NCBI RefSeq assembly: GCF_009857915.1
Contig: NZ_WWCM01000023.1
Coordinates: 1-63,124 of the forward strand
Source of the DNA: Duganella qianjiadongensis
Lineage (GTDB): Bacteria; Pseudomonadota; Gammaproteobacteria; Burkholderiales; Burkholderiaceae_D
Direction: 5' to 3'
DNA length: 63,124 nt
The notes under the pieces were generated by a model that did no database searches, was not told the origin of the DNA, and was given only the letters and a program-made list of their open reading frames with translations. Of the stretch, positions 8,966 through 17,952 are shown piece after piece. Position 1 is the stretch's first letter, and each line of letters opens with the position of its first letter. A program made the position numbers and the translations under genes.

Positions 8966-10045
8966 ATGCCACAATTTGCCCCGCTCCAGAATGACAACTT
9001 CTTGCGCGCGTTGTTGCGCCAGCCGACCGATTACACGCCTGTATGGCTGATGCGCCAGGCGGGGCGCTACCTGCCTGAATACCGCGCCACGCGCCAGAAA
9101 GCCGGCTCCTTCATGGGGCTGGCCACCAATTCCGACTACGCCACCGAAGTGACGCTGCAGCCTATCGACCGCTATCCGCTCGATGCCGCCATCCTGTTCT
9201 CCGACATTCTGACGGTGCCGGACGCGATGGGGCTGGGCCTGTACTTTGTCGAAGGCGAAGGCCCGAAATTCGAACGTCCTCTGAAAACCGAGGCCGACGT
9301 GATGGCCCTGCGCGAACCGGCTGAAGGCTCGCTCGATTACGTCTTCAAGGCCGTGACCCAGATCCGCACCGAACTCAATGGCCGTGTGCCGCTGATCGGC
9401 TTCTCCGGCAGCCCGTGGACGCTAGCTTGCTACATGGTAGAAGGTCAGGGCTCGCGCGAGTTCCACACCATCAAGAAGATGCTGTACAACCGTCCGGAGC
9501 TGATGCACCACATCCTGCGCATCAACGCCAAGTCGGTGGCCGACTACCTGAACGCCCAGATCGACGCTGGCGCACAGGCGGTGATGATCTTCGATTCGTG
9601 GGGCGGTGCGCTGGCCGATGGCGCTTATCAGGAATTCTCGCTGCAATACATGCAGCAGGTGGTGGCGCAGTTGAAGCGCGAAAAAGACGGCGTCAAAATT
9701 CCGGCCATCGTGTTCACCAAGGGCGGCGGTCTGTGGATAGAGCAGATCGCCGGCATCGGCGCCGATGCGGTGGGTCTGGACTGGACCGTGAACCTGACTA
9801 AAGCGCGTCAGCAGGTCGGCGACAAGGTGGCCCTGCAGGGTAATCTGGACCCGGCTATCCTGCTGGCGAGTCCGGAGCAGGTGCAGGCTGAAGTGCGCAA
9901 GGTGCTCGATGCCTACGGCAAGCCGTCGGCAGACCACGGCCACGTGTTCAATCTGGGCCACGGTATTTCCCAGTTCACCGCGCCGGAAAACGTCGCCGCC
10001 ATGGTGGAAACGGTGCACAGCTATAGCAAAGCCCAGCGCGCCTAA
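8966..10045 (+). CDS. hemE: Uroporphyrinogen decarboxylase
   Basis: A 359-residue enzyme that converts uroporphyrinogen III to coproporphyrinogen III in heme synthesis in the cytoplasm. The signature PVWLMRQAGRYLPEY near the N-terminus and GFSGSPWTLACYM in the middle are diagnostic. ATG 8966 is chosen over a TTG at 8957 because it matches the usual N-terminus; no good ribosome site is visible before either. It is divergent from the S9 peptidase gene and followed by a strong terminator, so it is likely monocistronic. Confidence 0.97.
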   Translation: MPQFAPLQNDNFLRALLRQPTDYTPVWLMRQAGRYLPEYRATRQKAGSFMGLATNSDYATEVTLQPIDRYPLDAAILFSDILTVPDAMGLGLYFVEGEGPKFERPLKTEADVMALREPAEGSLDYVFKAVTQIRTELNGRVPLIGFSGSPWTLACYMVEGQGSREFHTIKKMLYNRPELMHHILRINAKSVADYLNAQIDAGAQAVMIFDSWGGALADGAYQEFSLQYMQQVVAQLKREKDGVKIPAIVFTKGGGLWIEQIAGIGADAVGLDWTVNLTKARQQVGDKVALQGNLDPAILLASPEQVQAEVRKVLDAYGKPSADHGHVFNLGHGISQFTAPENVAAMVETVHSYSKAQRA

Positions 10046-10061
10046 GGTAGTTTGCCAACAG

Positions 10062-10094
10062 AGGGCACGTTTCGCGAGGAAACGTGCCCTTTTT
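10062..10094 (+). terminator. Rho-independent terminator of hemE
   Basis: A perfect 12-bp stem (AGGGCACGTTTC with its complement), loop GCGAG, then a T run. Confidence 0.92.
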
Positions 10095-10289
10095 CATTGG
10101 TGTATAGAAGAAATCTGTAGCGACTTATGCACATTTTTTTCAGCTGTGGAAATATCCAGCACTGTATAACTTTCCTTCAGGGCGCTAGACGCAAGCCATT
10201 GATTTTAAACAGATTATTTTATTTACTCACAAGTAACTTTTAGCAAGTCGTAAACCCGGAAATGGAACTTCAACTGGTTTATTTGTTCA

Positions 10290-10323
10290 TTGTCCACAAA
10301 GTTATCCACAAAAACTGTGGATA
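10290..10323 (+). repeat. 34-bp direct repeat with three DnaA-box-like sites, copy 1
   Basis: Identical base for base to 10724-10757. It carries TTGTCCACA, TTATCCACA and the start of an inverted TGTGGATAA, arranged 5' to 3'. Confidence 0.9.
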
Positions 10324-10723
10324 AAAAATAAAAGTACTTAGTAAACCGTGACTTAGCCATAATGTTGTTAATTTCCCTGAGGTTCATGTTGCGTTGCACG
10401 ATTTTTAGGCAGTGATACGATGACTTTGCGCGGCTTGCGAGAAGACAAACCTTGTCGTTGAGGCATGTGTAGAATCCGCCGGCGGCACGCACTTATGCTG
10501 CTGTGCAGTATTGCTTCACCCTGTGCAAAAAGTGCTTGATTTCGGTAAAAAAATTTTTCTAAATACAGCACTTATGCACAGCGCAGACGTCACAGAGGGC
10601 ATTTTCTCTCCTCTGGGAAGCATTTTCTAAGTGATTGATTTTAAATGGAAATAATTGTGAATTTTTAGCCAGTTTACGGGTACATCAAGTTGTCTGTACG
10701 CGTTTCTGGGGATTAAGATTCCT

Positions 10724-10757
10724 TTGTCCACAAAGTTATCCACAAAAACTGTGGATA
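10724..10757 (+). repeat. 34-bp direct repeat with three DnaA-box-like sites, copy 2
   Basis: Second copy of the 34-bp unit, 434 bp after the first and 65 bp before the priA start. The inverted box reads TGTGGATAC here, one base off consensus. Confidence 0.9.
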
Positions 10758-10821
10758 CATCAAATAGTTGAAGTGGTGTGGGACGCTCCCGAACCGCGGC
10801 GACGCTAAAGTAACGGGAGCT

Positions 10822-12855
10822 ATGTCTGGTCTTTTAAACCATTGCATCTTGCAGGTCGTGCTCGATACGCCGCTGCATGCCGTGTTCGATTACCGCTGGC
10901 CTTGCGCTGGCGCAGAGCGGCCACAGGCCGGACAACTGGCGCTAGTGCCATTCGGCCGGCGCGAAGTGGCAGGCCTGATCGTGGGCGTGGCCGACAGCAG
11001 CGACGTGCCGGCCGACAAGCTCAAGGATGCGCTGGCCGTACGTAGCCAGCTCAGCCCTTTGTCGCCGCAATGGCTGGCGCTGGCCGGCTTTGCCGCCGAC
11101 TATTATCAGCGTCCGCTGGGTGAAGTGGCGCTGCCCGGCCTGCCCAAAAACACCCGTCTGGCTACCACGGTGGCGCTCGACCGTGCTCTCAAGAAACTCG
11201 CCAAGCTTGATACGGCACATGACGGTACGCCGCTCAATGTGCCGCAACTGAATCCGGCCCAGCAGCAGGCGGCCGATGCCATCGGCGGCGCGCAGGGCTA
11301 TCTGCCCACGCTGCTGCATGGGGTGACGGGCAGCGGCAAGACCGAAGTCTATCTGCAAGCCTGTGCGCAAGTGCTGGCGCGCGAGCCCGATGGCCAGATT
11401 CTGATCCTGGTGCCGGAAATTAATCTGACGCCCCAGCTGGAGGGCAATATCCGCGCCCGCTTCCCCGGCGTGATGCTGGCGACCCTGCACAGCAGCCTGT
11501 CGGAAGGCGAGCGCATGCTGCACTGGCTGGCCGCCCATGAGGGCCGCGCCCGCATCGTGCTGGGCACGCGGCTGGCCATACTGGCGTCGCTGCCGGCACT
11601 CAAGCTGATCGTGATCGACGAGGAGCACGACCCGTCCTACAAGCAGCAGGAAGGGCTGCGCTATTCGGCGCGCGATCTGGCCGTATGGCGCGCGCGCCAG
11701 CTCAACATCCCCATCGTGCTCGGTTCCGCCACGCCGTCGCTGGAAAGCTGGCAGCATGCCCAGTCGGGCCGTTACCGCCTGCTGACGCTGCGCGAACGGG
11801 CCGTGCAGAACGCCGTGCTGCCCCGTATCAGCCTGCTCGATATGGAGCGCGACAAGCCGCAGGATGGCCTGACCTCGGCGCTGGTGGCGGCGCTGCGCCT
11901 GCGCATGGAAAGGGGCGAACAGTCGCTGCTGTTCCTGAACCGGCGCGGCTATGCCCCCGTGATCTGCTGCGAGGCCTGCGGCTGGATCAGTAACTGTCAC
12001 CGCTGCACGGCCTATATGGTGCTGCACCGGCCCGAACACCGGCTGCGCTGCCATCACTGCAGTCTGGAGATGCGCATCCCCCGCCACTGCCCCGATTGCG
12101 GCAATGTCGATCTGCAGCCGCTGGGACGCGGCACCCAGCGGGTGGAAGAAGGCTTGCAGCAGCTGTTTCCCGCTGCGCGCATCCTGCGCATCGATGCCGA
12201 TTCGACGCGGCGCAAGGGCAGCGCGCAGGCTGCGTTCGACAGTGTGCACCGGGGCGAGGTGGATATCCTGATCGGCACCCAGATGGTGGCCAAGGGGCAT
12301 GACTTCAAAAACCTCACGCTGGTCGGCATCCTCAATCCCGATACGGCGCTGTTCTCGCAGGATTACCGCGCCAGCGAGCGGCTGTTTGCCCAGCTGATGC
12401 AGGTGGCCGGACGGGCCGGGCGGGCTGGCCAGAGCGCCGGCGGCAGCGTCAGCGAAGTGCTGATCCAGACCCGTTATCCCCAGCATCCGCTGTATGGTTC
12501 GGTGGTGCGGCACGACTATGACAATTTCGCCTCGGCCCTGCTGGAAGAACGCCAGCAGGCCGCCCTGCCGCCCTTTTTGTATCAGGCGCTGCTGCGCGCC
12601 GAAGCGCCGGAGCTGGCCACGGCCATCGACTTCCTCACCCAGGCCCGCGATCTGCTGGTCCATCCCGAAGTGACGCTGCACGATCCCATCCCGATGAGCA
12701 TGACGCGCGTCCACAACGTCGACCGCGCCCAGCTGCTGCTGGAGGCCGCTTCGCGCCCGCTGCTGCAGGCCTTCCTCAAGGAGTGGCTGCAAGTGCTGCG
12801 CACCGTGAAAACCCGCGTCAAATGGTCGCTCGAAGTCGATCCGGTGGATATCTGA
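10822..12855 (+). CDS. priA: Primosomal protein N', replication restart helicase
   Basis: A 677-residue 3'-5' superfamily 2 helicase that reloads the replisome at stalled forks. GVTGSGKTEVY (about 167-177) is Walker A and DEEHDPSYKQQEGLRYSARD (from about 266) is the DEEH box and following motif. The paired zinc-binding cysteines run from about residue 382 to 430 (CCEACGW, CHRC, CHHC, CPDC). ATG 10822 is preceded by GGGAG and gives the usual N-terminus; the frame extends upstream to a TTG inside the DnaA-box region, which is not credible. Its promoter should lie in or next to the DnaA-box cluster. Confidence 0.97.
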   Translation: MSGLLNHCILQVVLDTPLHAVFDYRWPCAGAERPQAGQLALVPFGRREVAGLIVGVADSSDVPADKLKDALAVRSQLSPLSPQWLALAGFAADYYQRPLGEVALPGLPKNTRLATTVALDRALKKLAKLDTAHDGTPLNVPQLNPAQQQAADAIGGAQGYLPTLLHGVTGSGKTEVYLQACAQVLAREPDGQILILVPEINLTPQLEGNIRARFPGVMLATLHSSLSEGERMLHWLAAHEGRARIVLGTRLAILASLPALKLIVIDEEHDPSYKQQEGLRYSARDLAVWRARQLNIPIVLGSATPSLESWQHAQSGRYRLLTLRERAVQNAVLPRISLLDMERDKPQDGLTSALVAALRLRMERGEQSLLFLNRRGYAPVICCEACGWISNCHRCTAYMVLHRPEHRLRCHHCSLEMRIPRHCPDCGNVDLQPLGRGTQRVEEGLQQLFPAARILRIDADSTRRKGSAQAAFDSVHRGEVDILIGTQMVAKGHDFKNLTLVGILNPDTALFSQDYRASERLFAQLMQVAGRAGRAGQSAGGSVSEVLIQTRYPQHPLYGSVVRHDYDNFASALLEERQQAALPPFLYQALLRAEAPELATAIDFLTQARDLLVHPEVTLHDPIPMSMTRVHNVDRAQLLLEAASRPLLQAFLKEWLQVLRTVKTRVKWSLEVDPVDI

Positions 12856-12865
12856 TGTGGCTGGG

Positions 12866-13753
12866 CTACAGCAGATAGCGTCTGGCTGTGCTGACGATCT
12901 GTTCGCTCAGGGCGCGGGTGAACGGCGTATCCAGATTCCACGCATGCCACTCCAGCGCCACATCGAGCGGCTGGCCCGGCGCCAGCTCCACCAGCCGTTC
13001 CGACGCCAGCGCAGCGGCCACCTGCAGCAGCGGCATCAGGCCGTAGCCCAGGCTGCCGTACAGGCATTCCGTGGTCGCCGCCGAGTGCGGCATGCTGTGG
13101 TGCGGATAGGCGCCCTGCAGGCCCAGCGTGCGGTGCAGGAAGGAGGCCATCAGCTCCGCGTCGCTGACGATGGCGGGCGCCAGCCGCGCCGCCTCGATGG
13201 AAAAACCGTCGCCGAACCAGTGGGCGGCAAAGGCCGGTGTGGCCACGCAGACATAGCGCAGCTGGCCCAGCGCGGTAATGTCGGGGCCGCTGGCAGGCGC
13301 TGCGCCCGGGCTGGCAGCGACGATGCTGCCGAACACGCCGCCTTCCTGCACCAGCTGCATAGCCTGTTCGCGCGCTGCGCTGTGGATCTTCAGCTGGCAG
13401 CGCGGCGGCGACAGCAGCGGCTGCAGGCTGAGCGGAAACCATGTGGCCAGACTGGCGCTATCCACCGCCAGTGCAATTTCCGGCATGCTGGTGCTGTGGC
13501 CCAGATCGATGTCGAGCGCCGCTTCCATCAGCCGCACGCTGCGGTGGTGCGACACTAGCCGCATGCCCAGCCCGGTGGGCACGGCCGGCTGGCCGCGGAT
13601 GATCAGCAGGCGGCCCGCCGCATCTTCCAGCGCCTTGATGCGCTGCGACACGGCCGACTGGCTGATGCCCAGCGCCAGTGCAGCTTTCTCGAAACTGCCC
13701 TGCGTAGCGACGGCATCAAGTACAGCCAGTGCGCGGTAATCCAGAGTTCCCAT
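12866..13753 (-). CDS. argP: LysR-type regulator ArgP (IciA family)
   Basis: A 295-residue LysR protein. An N-terminal winged helix (SFEKAALALGISQSAVSQRIKALE) is followed by the effector-binding domain. The N-terminus MGTLDYRALAVLDAV matches ArgP, which senses Arg and Lys and activates amino-acid export; E. coli ArgP was also described as IciA, an inhibitor of chromosome initiation. The usual partner, a LysE/ArgO exporter, is not adjacent. ATG 13753 is preferred to a GTG nine bases upstream; neither has a clear ribosome site. It is convergent with priA, with a 10-base gap. Confidence 0.88.
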   Translation of the reverse strand: MGTLDYRALAVLDAVATQGSFEKAALALGISQSAVSQRIKALEDAAGRLLIIRGQPAVPTGLGMRLVSHHRSVRLMEAALDIDLGHSTSMPEIALAVDSASLATWFPLSLQPLLSPPRCQLKIHSAAREQAMQLVQEGGVFGSIVAASPGAAPASGPDITALGQLRYVCVATPAFAAHWFGDGFSIEAARLAPAIVSDAELMASFLHRTLGLQGAYPHHSMPHSAATTECLYGSLGYGLMPLLQVAAALASERLVELAPGQPLDVALEWHAWNLDTPFTRALSEQIVSTARRYLL

Positions 13754-13949
13754 AAGCTGCACTTATAAAAATTTGAAACGATAAGCGATACTAATACCTC
13801 TAACGGCAGCGAGGCAGGAATTCTTCAGTCCATTATGGCGTTGCAGTTCACCATGTTGGTGAAAATGTAGTGCAAAAATACAACATTCTCACACATTGTC
13901 ACTAAAAAACGTCGTATGCTGCGGGCTCGGTGGCTTTCTATTAACAGCA

Positions 13950-15077
13950 ATGAATATACGTAAAGTGACGGCGGCCGATCTCCATCTAGGCATGCCTATG
14001 CCATGGAATGTGTACGGCGAGAACGGCGATCTGCTGATGCGCAAAGGCCATATGCTGGCCAGCCCCAGCCAGATCAGTTCGCTGGTGGCGGAGGGCGTGT
14101 ACGAAGATTACAGCGGCCACAGCAGCGTGCCGGCGTCGGCTGTGCGCAAGCTCAATGCGGCGGGTCTGCAACTGGCCGGCCTGCTGCCGCTGATCGAGCA
14201 GGGGACGGCACCGCAGGATGTGCTTGCGCGGCTGGACATGGTGGCGCGGCTGGTAGCGCGGGCGGTGGCGGTGGATGCCGACGTGGCCGTGGCTTCCATC
14301 CTGCACAACCAGCGCAGCCTGCCCTACAGCGTCCGTCACAGCCTCAATAGTGCCATCATCGTCCACCTGCTGGGACAGGCGCGCCAGCTGGCGGCGCAGG
14401 ATGTGCACAGCCTGACGCTGGCCGCGCTGACCATGAATGTGGGCATGCAGGCCCAGCACCAGCGCCTGCAGGATTGCAGTCAGGAGCTGTGCAGCGCAGA
14501 CCGCGCCATGGTGCTGGCCCATTGCGAGCGCAGCGTCGAACTGCTGCGCGCCGCCGGAGTCGATGATGCGCGCTGGCTGGAATGCGTGTTGCACCACCAC
14601 GAGAATGAAGATGGCAGCGGTTATCCGCTGCGTAAATCGGGCGCCCAGATTCCGCCGCTGGCACGGTTGCTGGCGCTGGCCGACCGCTATTGCGCGCGCG
14701 TCAGCGAGCGCGCCTACCGCAAGACCATGGCGCCCAATCTGGCGCTGCGCGATCTGCTGCTCGATGCGAATGTGACGGTGGATGGCAATCTGGCGCCCAT
14801 GCTGATCCGCGCGCTGGGCATTTATCCGGTGGGTACTTATGTGCGTCTGCTGAACGGCGAAGTGGCCGTCGTGGCGCGGCGCGGCCTGCAGTCGACCACG
14901 CCGCAGGTGGCAGCGGTGCTGTGCCCGCGCAGCGGGCCGCTGGCGCGCAGCGAACCGCGCGATACCCGCAGCGGGGTGCACGGCATCCGTGATGCGCTGA
15001 CCACGGCGCAGGCGGCAGCCCTGCAGGCGCCGCCGCTGCGCATGGAACTGGTATGGGGCCGGCGCGCCGCCGTCTGA
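13950..15077 (+). CDS. Degenerate HD-GYP domain protein
   Basis: A 375-residue protein with an N-terminal region (MNIRKVTAADLHLGMPM...) of the type that precedes many HD-GYP domains. The HD-GYP core keeps HHHENEDGSGYP and a following LADRYCARVSER, but the catalytic HD pair is replaced: the usual LLHDIG position reads LTMNVG. Family members hydrolyse c-di-GMP with a metal centre. Losing the HD dyad suggests a non-catalytic, perhaps c-di-GMP-sensing, protein. ATG 13950 is chosen over an upstream TTG because homologous N-termini begin there. Divergent from argP. Confidence 0.82.
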   Translation: MNIRKVTAADLHLGMPMPWNVYGENGDLLMRKGHMLASPSQISSLVAEGVYEDYSGHSSVPASAVRKLNAAGLQLAGLLPLIEQGTAPQDVLARLDMVARLVARAVAVDADVAVASILHNQRSLPYSVRHSLNSAIIVHLLGQARQLAAQDVHSLTLAALTMNVGMQAQHQRLQDCSQELCSADRAMVLAHCERSVELLRAAGVDDARWLECVLHHHENEDGSGYPLRKSGAQIPPLARLLALADRYCARVSERAYRKTMAPNLALRDLLLDANVTVDGNLAPMLIRALGIYPVGTYVRLLNGEVAVVARRGLQSTTPQVAAVLCPRSGPLARSEPRDTRSGVHGIRDALTTAQAAALQAPPLRMELVWGRRAAV

Positions 15078-15088
15078 GCGGCGCCGGA

Positions 15089-15571
15089 TCAGTTCAGCAG
15101 CGAGTCCAGCCGGCCCTGTGCGGCCATATCGCGCAGCACGCGGATGGTATCGAGATCGGCGGCGTGATAGGCCGAACGGCGGTAATCGTCATACATGCTG
15201 TTGGCCGCGTCGGTGGCGGCATCGTGGCCGTCGTCGTACTGGAAGCGCACAAACAGGGCGTCTTCGGCCGGGCTTTCGATGCTCATGATCAGGCTCGAAG
15301 CGCTGATCTCGCCCTGCGCCGCCACCAGATAGCGCACTTGCCGCATGGGCTCGAATTCCACTCTATCCTCGACCACCAGATCGCCGTAGCGCAGGCTGCG
15401 GCGCAGCCCTTCCACACTGCGCTCGTGGATCTGGCATTCGTCCAGATGGGGCATGAACAGCTGGGGCGATTCCGCCCGCAGCACCAGACCGCGCCACAGT
15501 TGCTCCACGCTCAGGGGATCGAGCAGGGGATTGAGCGGGTCGTTAATTTCAATTAAGTGTTCGAATTTCAT
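15089..15571 (-). CDS. DUF1857 (AtaL-like SRPBCC fold) protein
   Basis: A 160-residue cytoplasmic protein starting MKFEHLIEINDP, with LWRGLVLRAE and a C-terminal acidic helix, as in the DUF1857/AtaL-like group of START-fold proteins. These have a hydrophobic ligand pocket; the ligand is not known. Convergent with the HD-GYP gene (11-base gap) and divergent from rep. Confidence 0.85.
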   Translation of the reverse strand: MKFEHLIEINDPLNPLLDPLSVEQLWRGLVLRAESPQLFMPHLDECQIHERSVEGLRRSLRYGDLVVEDRVEFEPMRQVRYLVAAQGEISASSLIMSIESPAEDALFVRFQYDDGHDAATDAANSMYDDYRRSAYHAADLDTIRVLRDMAAQGRLDSLLN

Positions 15572-15704
15572 GGTCTTCTGATGTCCAGTCAGGCGCTATG
15601 GCCAGATTCCAGCATGGTAACGCAAATGGCAGCGGCGGGTCCGGCAGCTGCGCCGGGCGGGCTGCTACAATGCACTTCTATTTCCCCTGCAAGAGCCCCA
15701 TCCG

Positions 15705-17765
15705 ATGTCCAAAGCCCCCATGTTCGGCCTGAATGTTCCGCAAAGCGAGGCTGTGACCTATCTGGACGGCCCCTGTCTGGTGCTGGCCGGCGCCGGTTCG
15801 GGCAAGACGCGGGTGATCACGCAGAAAATCGCCCACCTGATCGAAGACCGCGGCTATGACCCGCGCACCATTGCCGCGCTGACTTTTACCAATAAGGCAG
15901 CGCTGGAAATGCAGGAGCGTATCGCCAAGCTGCTCAAGCAGCCGCGCCAGGCCAAGCAGCTGACGGTGTCCACCTTCCACTCGCTGGGGGTGAAGATTCT
16001 GCGCCAGGAAGCTAATGGCGTGGGGCTGAAAGACCGCTTTTCCATCATCGACAGCGACGACTGCGGTTCGCTGATCCAGGATCTGGCCATCACCACCGAC
16101 AAGCAGATCGTGCGCCGCATCCAGACCGATATCTCGCTGTGGAAGAATGGCCTGATCGATCCCGTGCAGGCCTTGCAACAGGCGAAAGATGAAGATCAGG
16201 CCCAGTCGGCGCGCATCTACGCTAGCTATGTGGCCACCCTGTCGGCCTATCAGGCGGTGGATTTCGATGACCTGATCCGCCTGCCCGTAGAACTGTTCCG
16301 CAACAACGAGCCTATCCGCGACAAGTGGCAGCGCCGCCTGCGCTATCTGCTGATGGACGAGTATCAGGACACCAATACCTGCCAGTACGAGCTGGTCAAG
16401 CTGATGGTGACGGGGCTGGGCAAGAAGCCCATGTTCACCGCCGTGGGCGACGACGATCAGGCCATCTACGCCTGGCGCGGCGCCTCGGTGGAAAACCTGA
16501 AAACCTTGCAGACGGACTTTCCCGATCTGGCGGTGATCAAGCTGGAGCAGAACTACCGCTCCACCACCCGCATCCTGCAGGCCGCCAATGCCGTCATCGG
16601 CAACAACCCCAAGCTGTTCGAAAAATCGCTGTGGTCGGAGCACGGTCTGGGCGAGCCGATCAAGGTGCTGGGCATGGCCAACGACGACCAGGAAGCCGAG
16701 CAGGTGGCCATCATGATTTCGGCCGACCACTTCGAGCGCAAGAACAAGTGGTCCGATTACGCCATCCTGTATCGCGGCAACCATCAGGCCCGCGTGATCG
16801 AGCAGTGTTTGCGCAAGGAGCGCATCCCCTACACCATCTCGGGCGGGCAGAGCTTCTTCGACAAGGCGGAAATCAAGGACATCATCAGCTATCTGCGCCT
16901 GCTGGCCAATACCGATGATGATCCGGCCTTCATCCGCGCCGTCACCACGCCGCGGCGCGGGGTGGGCCAGTCCACGCTGGAAACGCTGGGCACCTTCTCG
17001 GGTCAGTGGCAGTGTTCGCTGTTCGAAGCCGTATTTAAGGGCGGCATCGAAGCGCTGCTGGCGGAGAAGCAGCTGCGACCGCTGCGCGAATTCTGCAACT
17101 TCATCAACGATCTGGAATCGCGCGCCAGCCGCCCCGGCCCCGGCGGCAGCGGCGACAACGCGGCGCAGGTGCTCGATGACATGCTGGAAGCGATCAACTA
17201 CGAATCCTATCTGTACGATATGTTCGACGAGCGTGCCGCCCAGAGCAAATGGCAGAACGTGCTGGAATTTACCAACTGGCTCAAGGAGCGCGGACGCGGC
17301 GGCAAGGACCGCGACGGCGACGAAAAAAATGTGCTGGAACTGACCCAGATGGTGGCCCTGATGTCCATGCTGGAAGGGCAGGACGAAGACCCCGATGCCG
17401 TGCGCATGTCTACCCTGCATGCCTCGAAAGGGCTGGAATATCCGCACGTGTTTCTGGTGGGGGTGGAAGAAGGCATATTGCCGCACAAGGGCGATGCCGA
17501 TGCACCGGCCGAGCAGATCGCCGCGCGGGTGCAGGAAGAACGCCGCCTGATGTATGTGGGCATTACCCGCGCCCAGCGCACGCTGCATATCAGCTGGTGC
17601 AAGAAGCGCAAGCGCGCCGGCGAGCTGGTGCACTGCGATCCTTCGCGCTTCATCAAGGAAATGGCGCTCGATGTGGGCACGGCCGTACCGCAAGAATCCG
17701 AGGTGCTGACGCCCAAGGAAAGGCTAGCAAGAATGAAGGAATTGCTGGCGACGCCCAAGTCCTGA
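15705..17765 (+). CDS. rep: ATP-dependent DNA helicase Rep
   Basis: A 686-residue superfamily 1A helicase. Motifs run in order: GAGSGKTRV (about 26-34), AALTFTNKAA, DEYQDTN, VGDDDQAIYAWRGA (about 247-260), NYRST, TLHASKGLEY, VGITRAQRTL. The pattern of GPCLVLAGAGSGKTRVIT and ILYRGNHQARV fits Rep better than UvrD, and the length suits Rep. It unwinds DNA ahead of forks and clears proteins from them. ATG 15705 follows a possible -10 TACAAT at 15666. Confidence 0.93.
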   Translation: MSKAPMFGLNVPQSEAVTYLDGPCLVLAGAGSGKTRVITQKIAHLIEDRGYDPRTIAALTFTNKAALEMQERIAKLLKQPRQAKQLTVSTFHSLGVKILRQEANGVGLKDRFSIIDSDDCGSLIQDLAITTDKQIVRRIQTDISLWKNGLIDPVQALQQAKDEDQAQSARIYASYVATLSAYQAVDFDDLIRLPVELFRNNEPIRDKWQRRLRYLLMDEYQDTNTCQYELVKLMVTGLGKKPMFTAVGDDDQAIYAWRGASVENLKTLQTDFPDLAVIKLEQNYRSTTRILQAANAVIGNNPKLFEKSLWSEHGLGEPIKVLGMANDDQEAEQVAIMISADHFERKNKWSDYAILYRGNHQARVIEQCLRKERIPYTISGGQSFFDKAEIKDIISYLRLLANTDDDPAFIRAVTTPRRGVGQSTLETLGTFSGQWQCSLFEAVFKGGIEALLAEKQLRPLREFCNFINDLESRASRPGPGGSGDNAAQVLDDMLEAINYESYLYDMFDERAAQSKWQNVLEFTNWLKERGRGGKDRDGDEKNVLELTQMVALMSMLEGQDEDPDAVRMSTLHASKGLEYPHVFLVGVEEGILPHKGDADAPAEQIAARVQEERRLMYVGITRAQRTLHISWCKKRKRAGELVHCDPSRFIKEMALDVGTAVPQESEVLTPKERLARMKELLATPKS

Positions 17766-17952
17766 AGCAATCATGACGCTTAGGCAAAAAACGCTGTATT
17801 GAGTGTTGCGCAGATGTTGTAAATACGCGCCGCGCCGACACAATTCATGGAGTCGCGTGTGCACGGGTGGAAGAACAGGACTAGTATGAAGTCGTCGTGC
17901 AAATGTTAATGCACGTCAACTTTCATCCTGATTCCATTAAAAAAGAGACATC

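Larger units (their letters stand above)
10125..10758. other. AT-rich intergenic region with clustered DnaA boxes (origin-like)
   Basis: No gene is supported between 10046 and 10821. Perfect DnaA boxes (TTATNCACA) lie at 10125-10133, 10302-10310, 10316-10324 (reverse), 10572-10580 and 10736-10744. Near matches lie at 10290-10298, 10522-10530 (reverse, TTTTGCACA), 10724-10732 and 10750-10758 (reverse). AT-rich runs lie between them (10199-10230, 10546-10566, 10635-10666). DnaA-box clusters beside AT-rich DNA are the hallmark of bacterial origins; in Caulobacter the origin also lies beside hemE. No dnaA or dnaN is in the window, so an origin, a DnaA-titrating site or DnaA-controlled transcription of priA all remain possible. 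Confidence 0.6.

Noticed and set aside
10223..10571. Two short minus-strand frames in the hemE-priA gap
   Set aside because: No ribosome site, and the frames cross the DnaA boxes and AT-rich tracts.
17896..17915. CGTGCA...TGCACG inverted repeat upstream of the cache gene
   Set aside because: Only 6 bp and not matching a known regulator; kept as unexplained.
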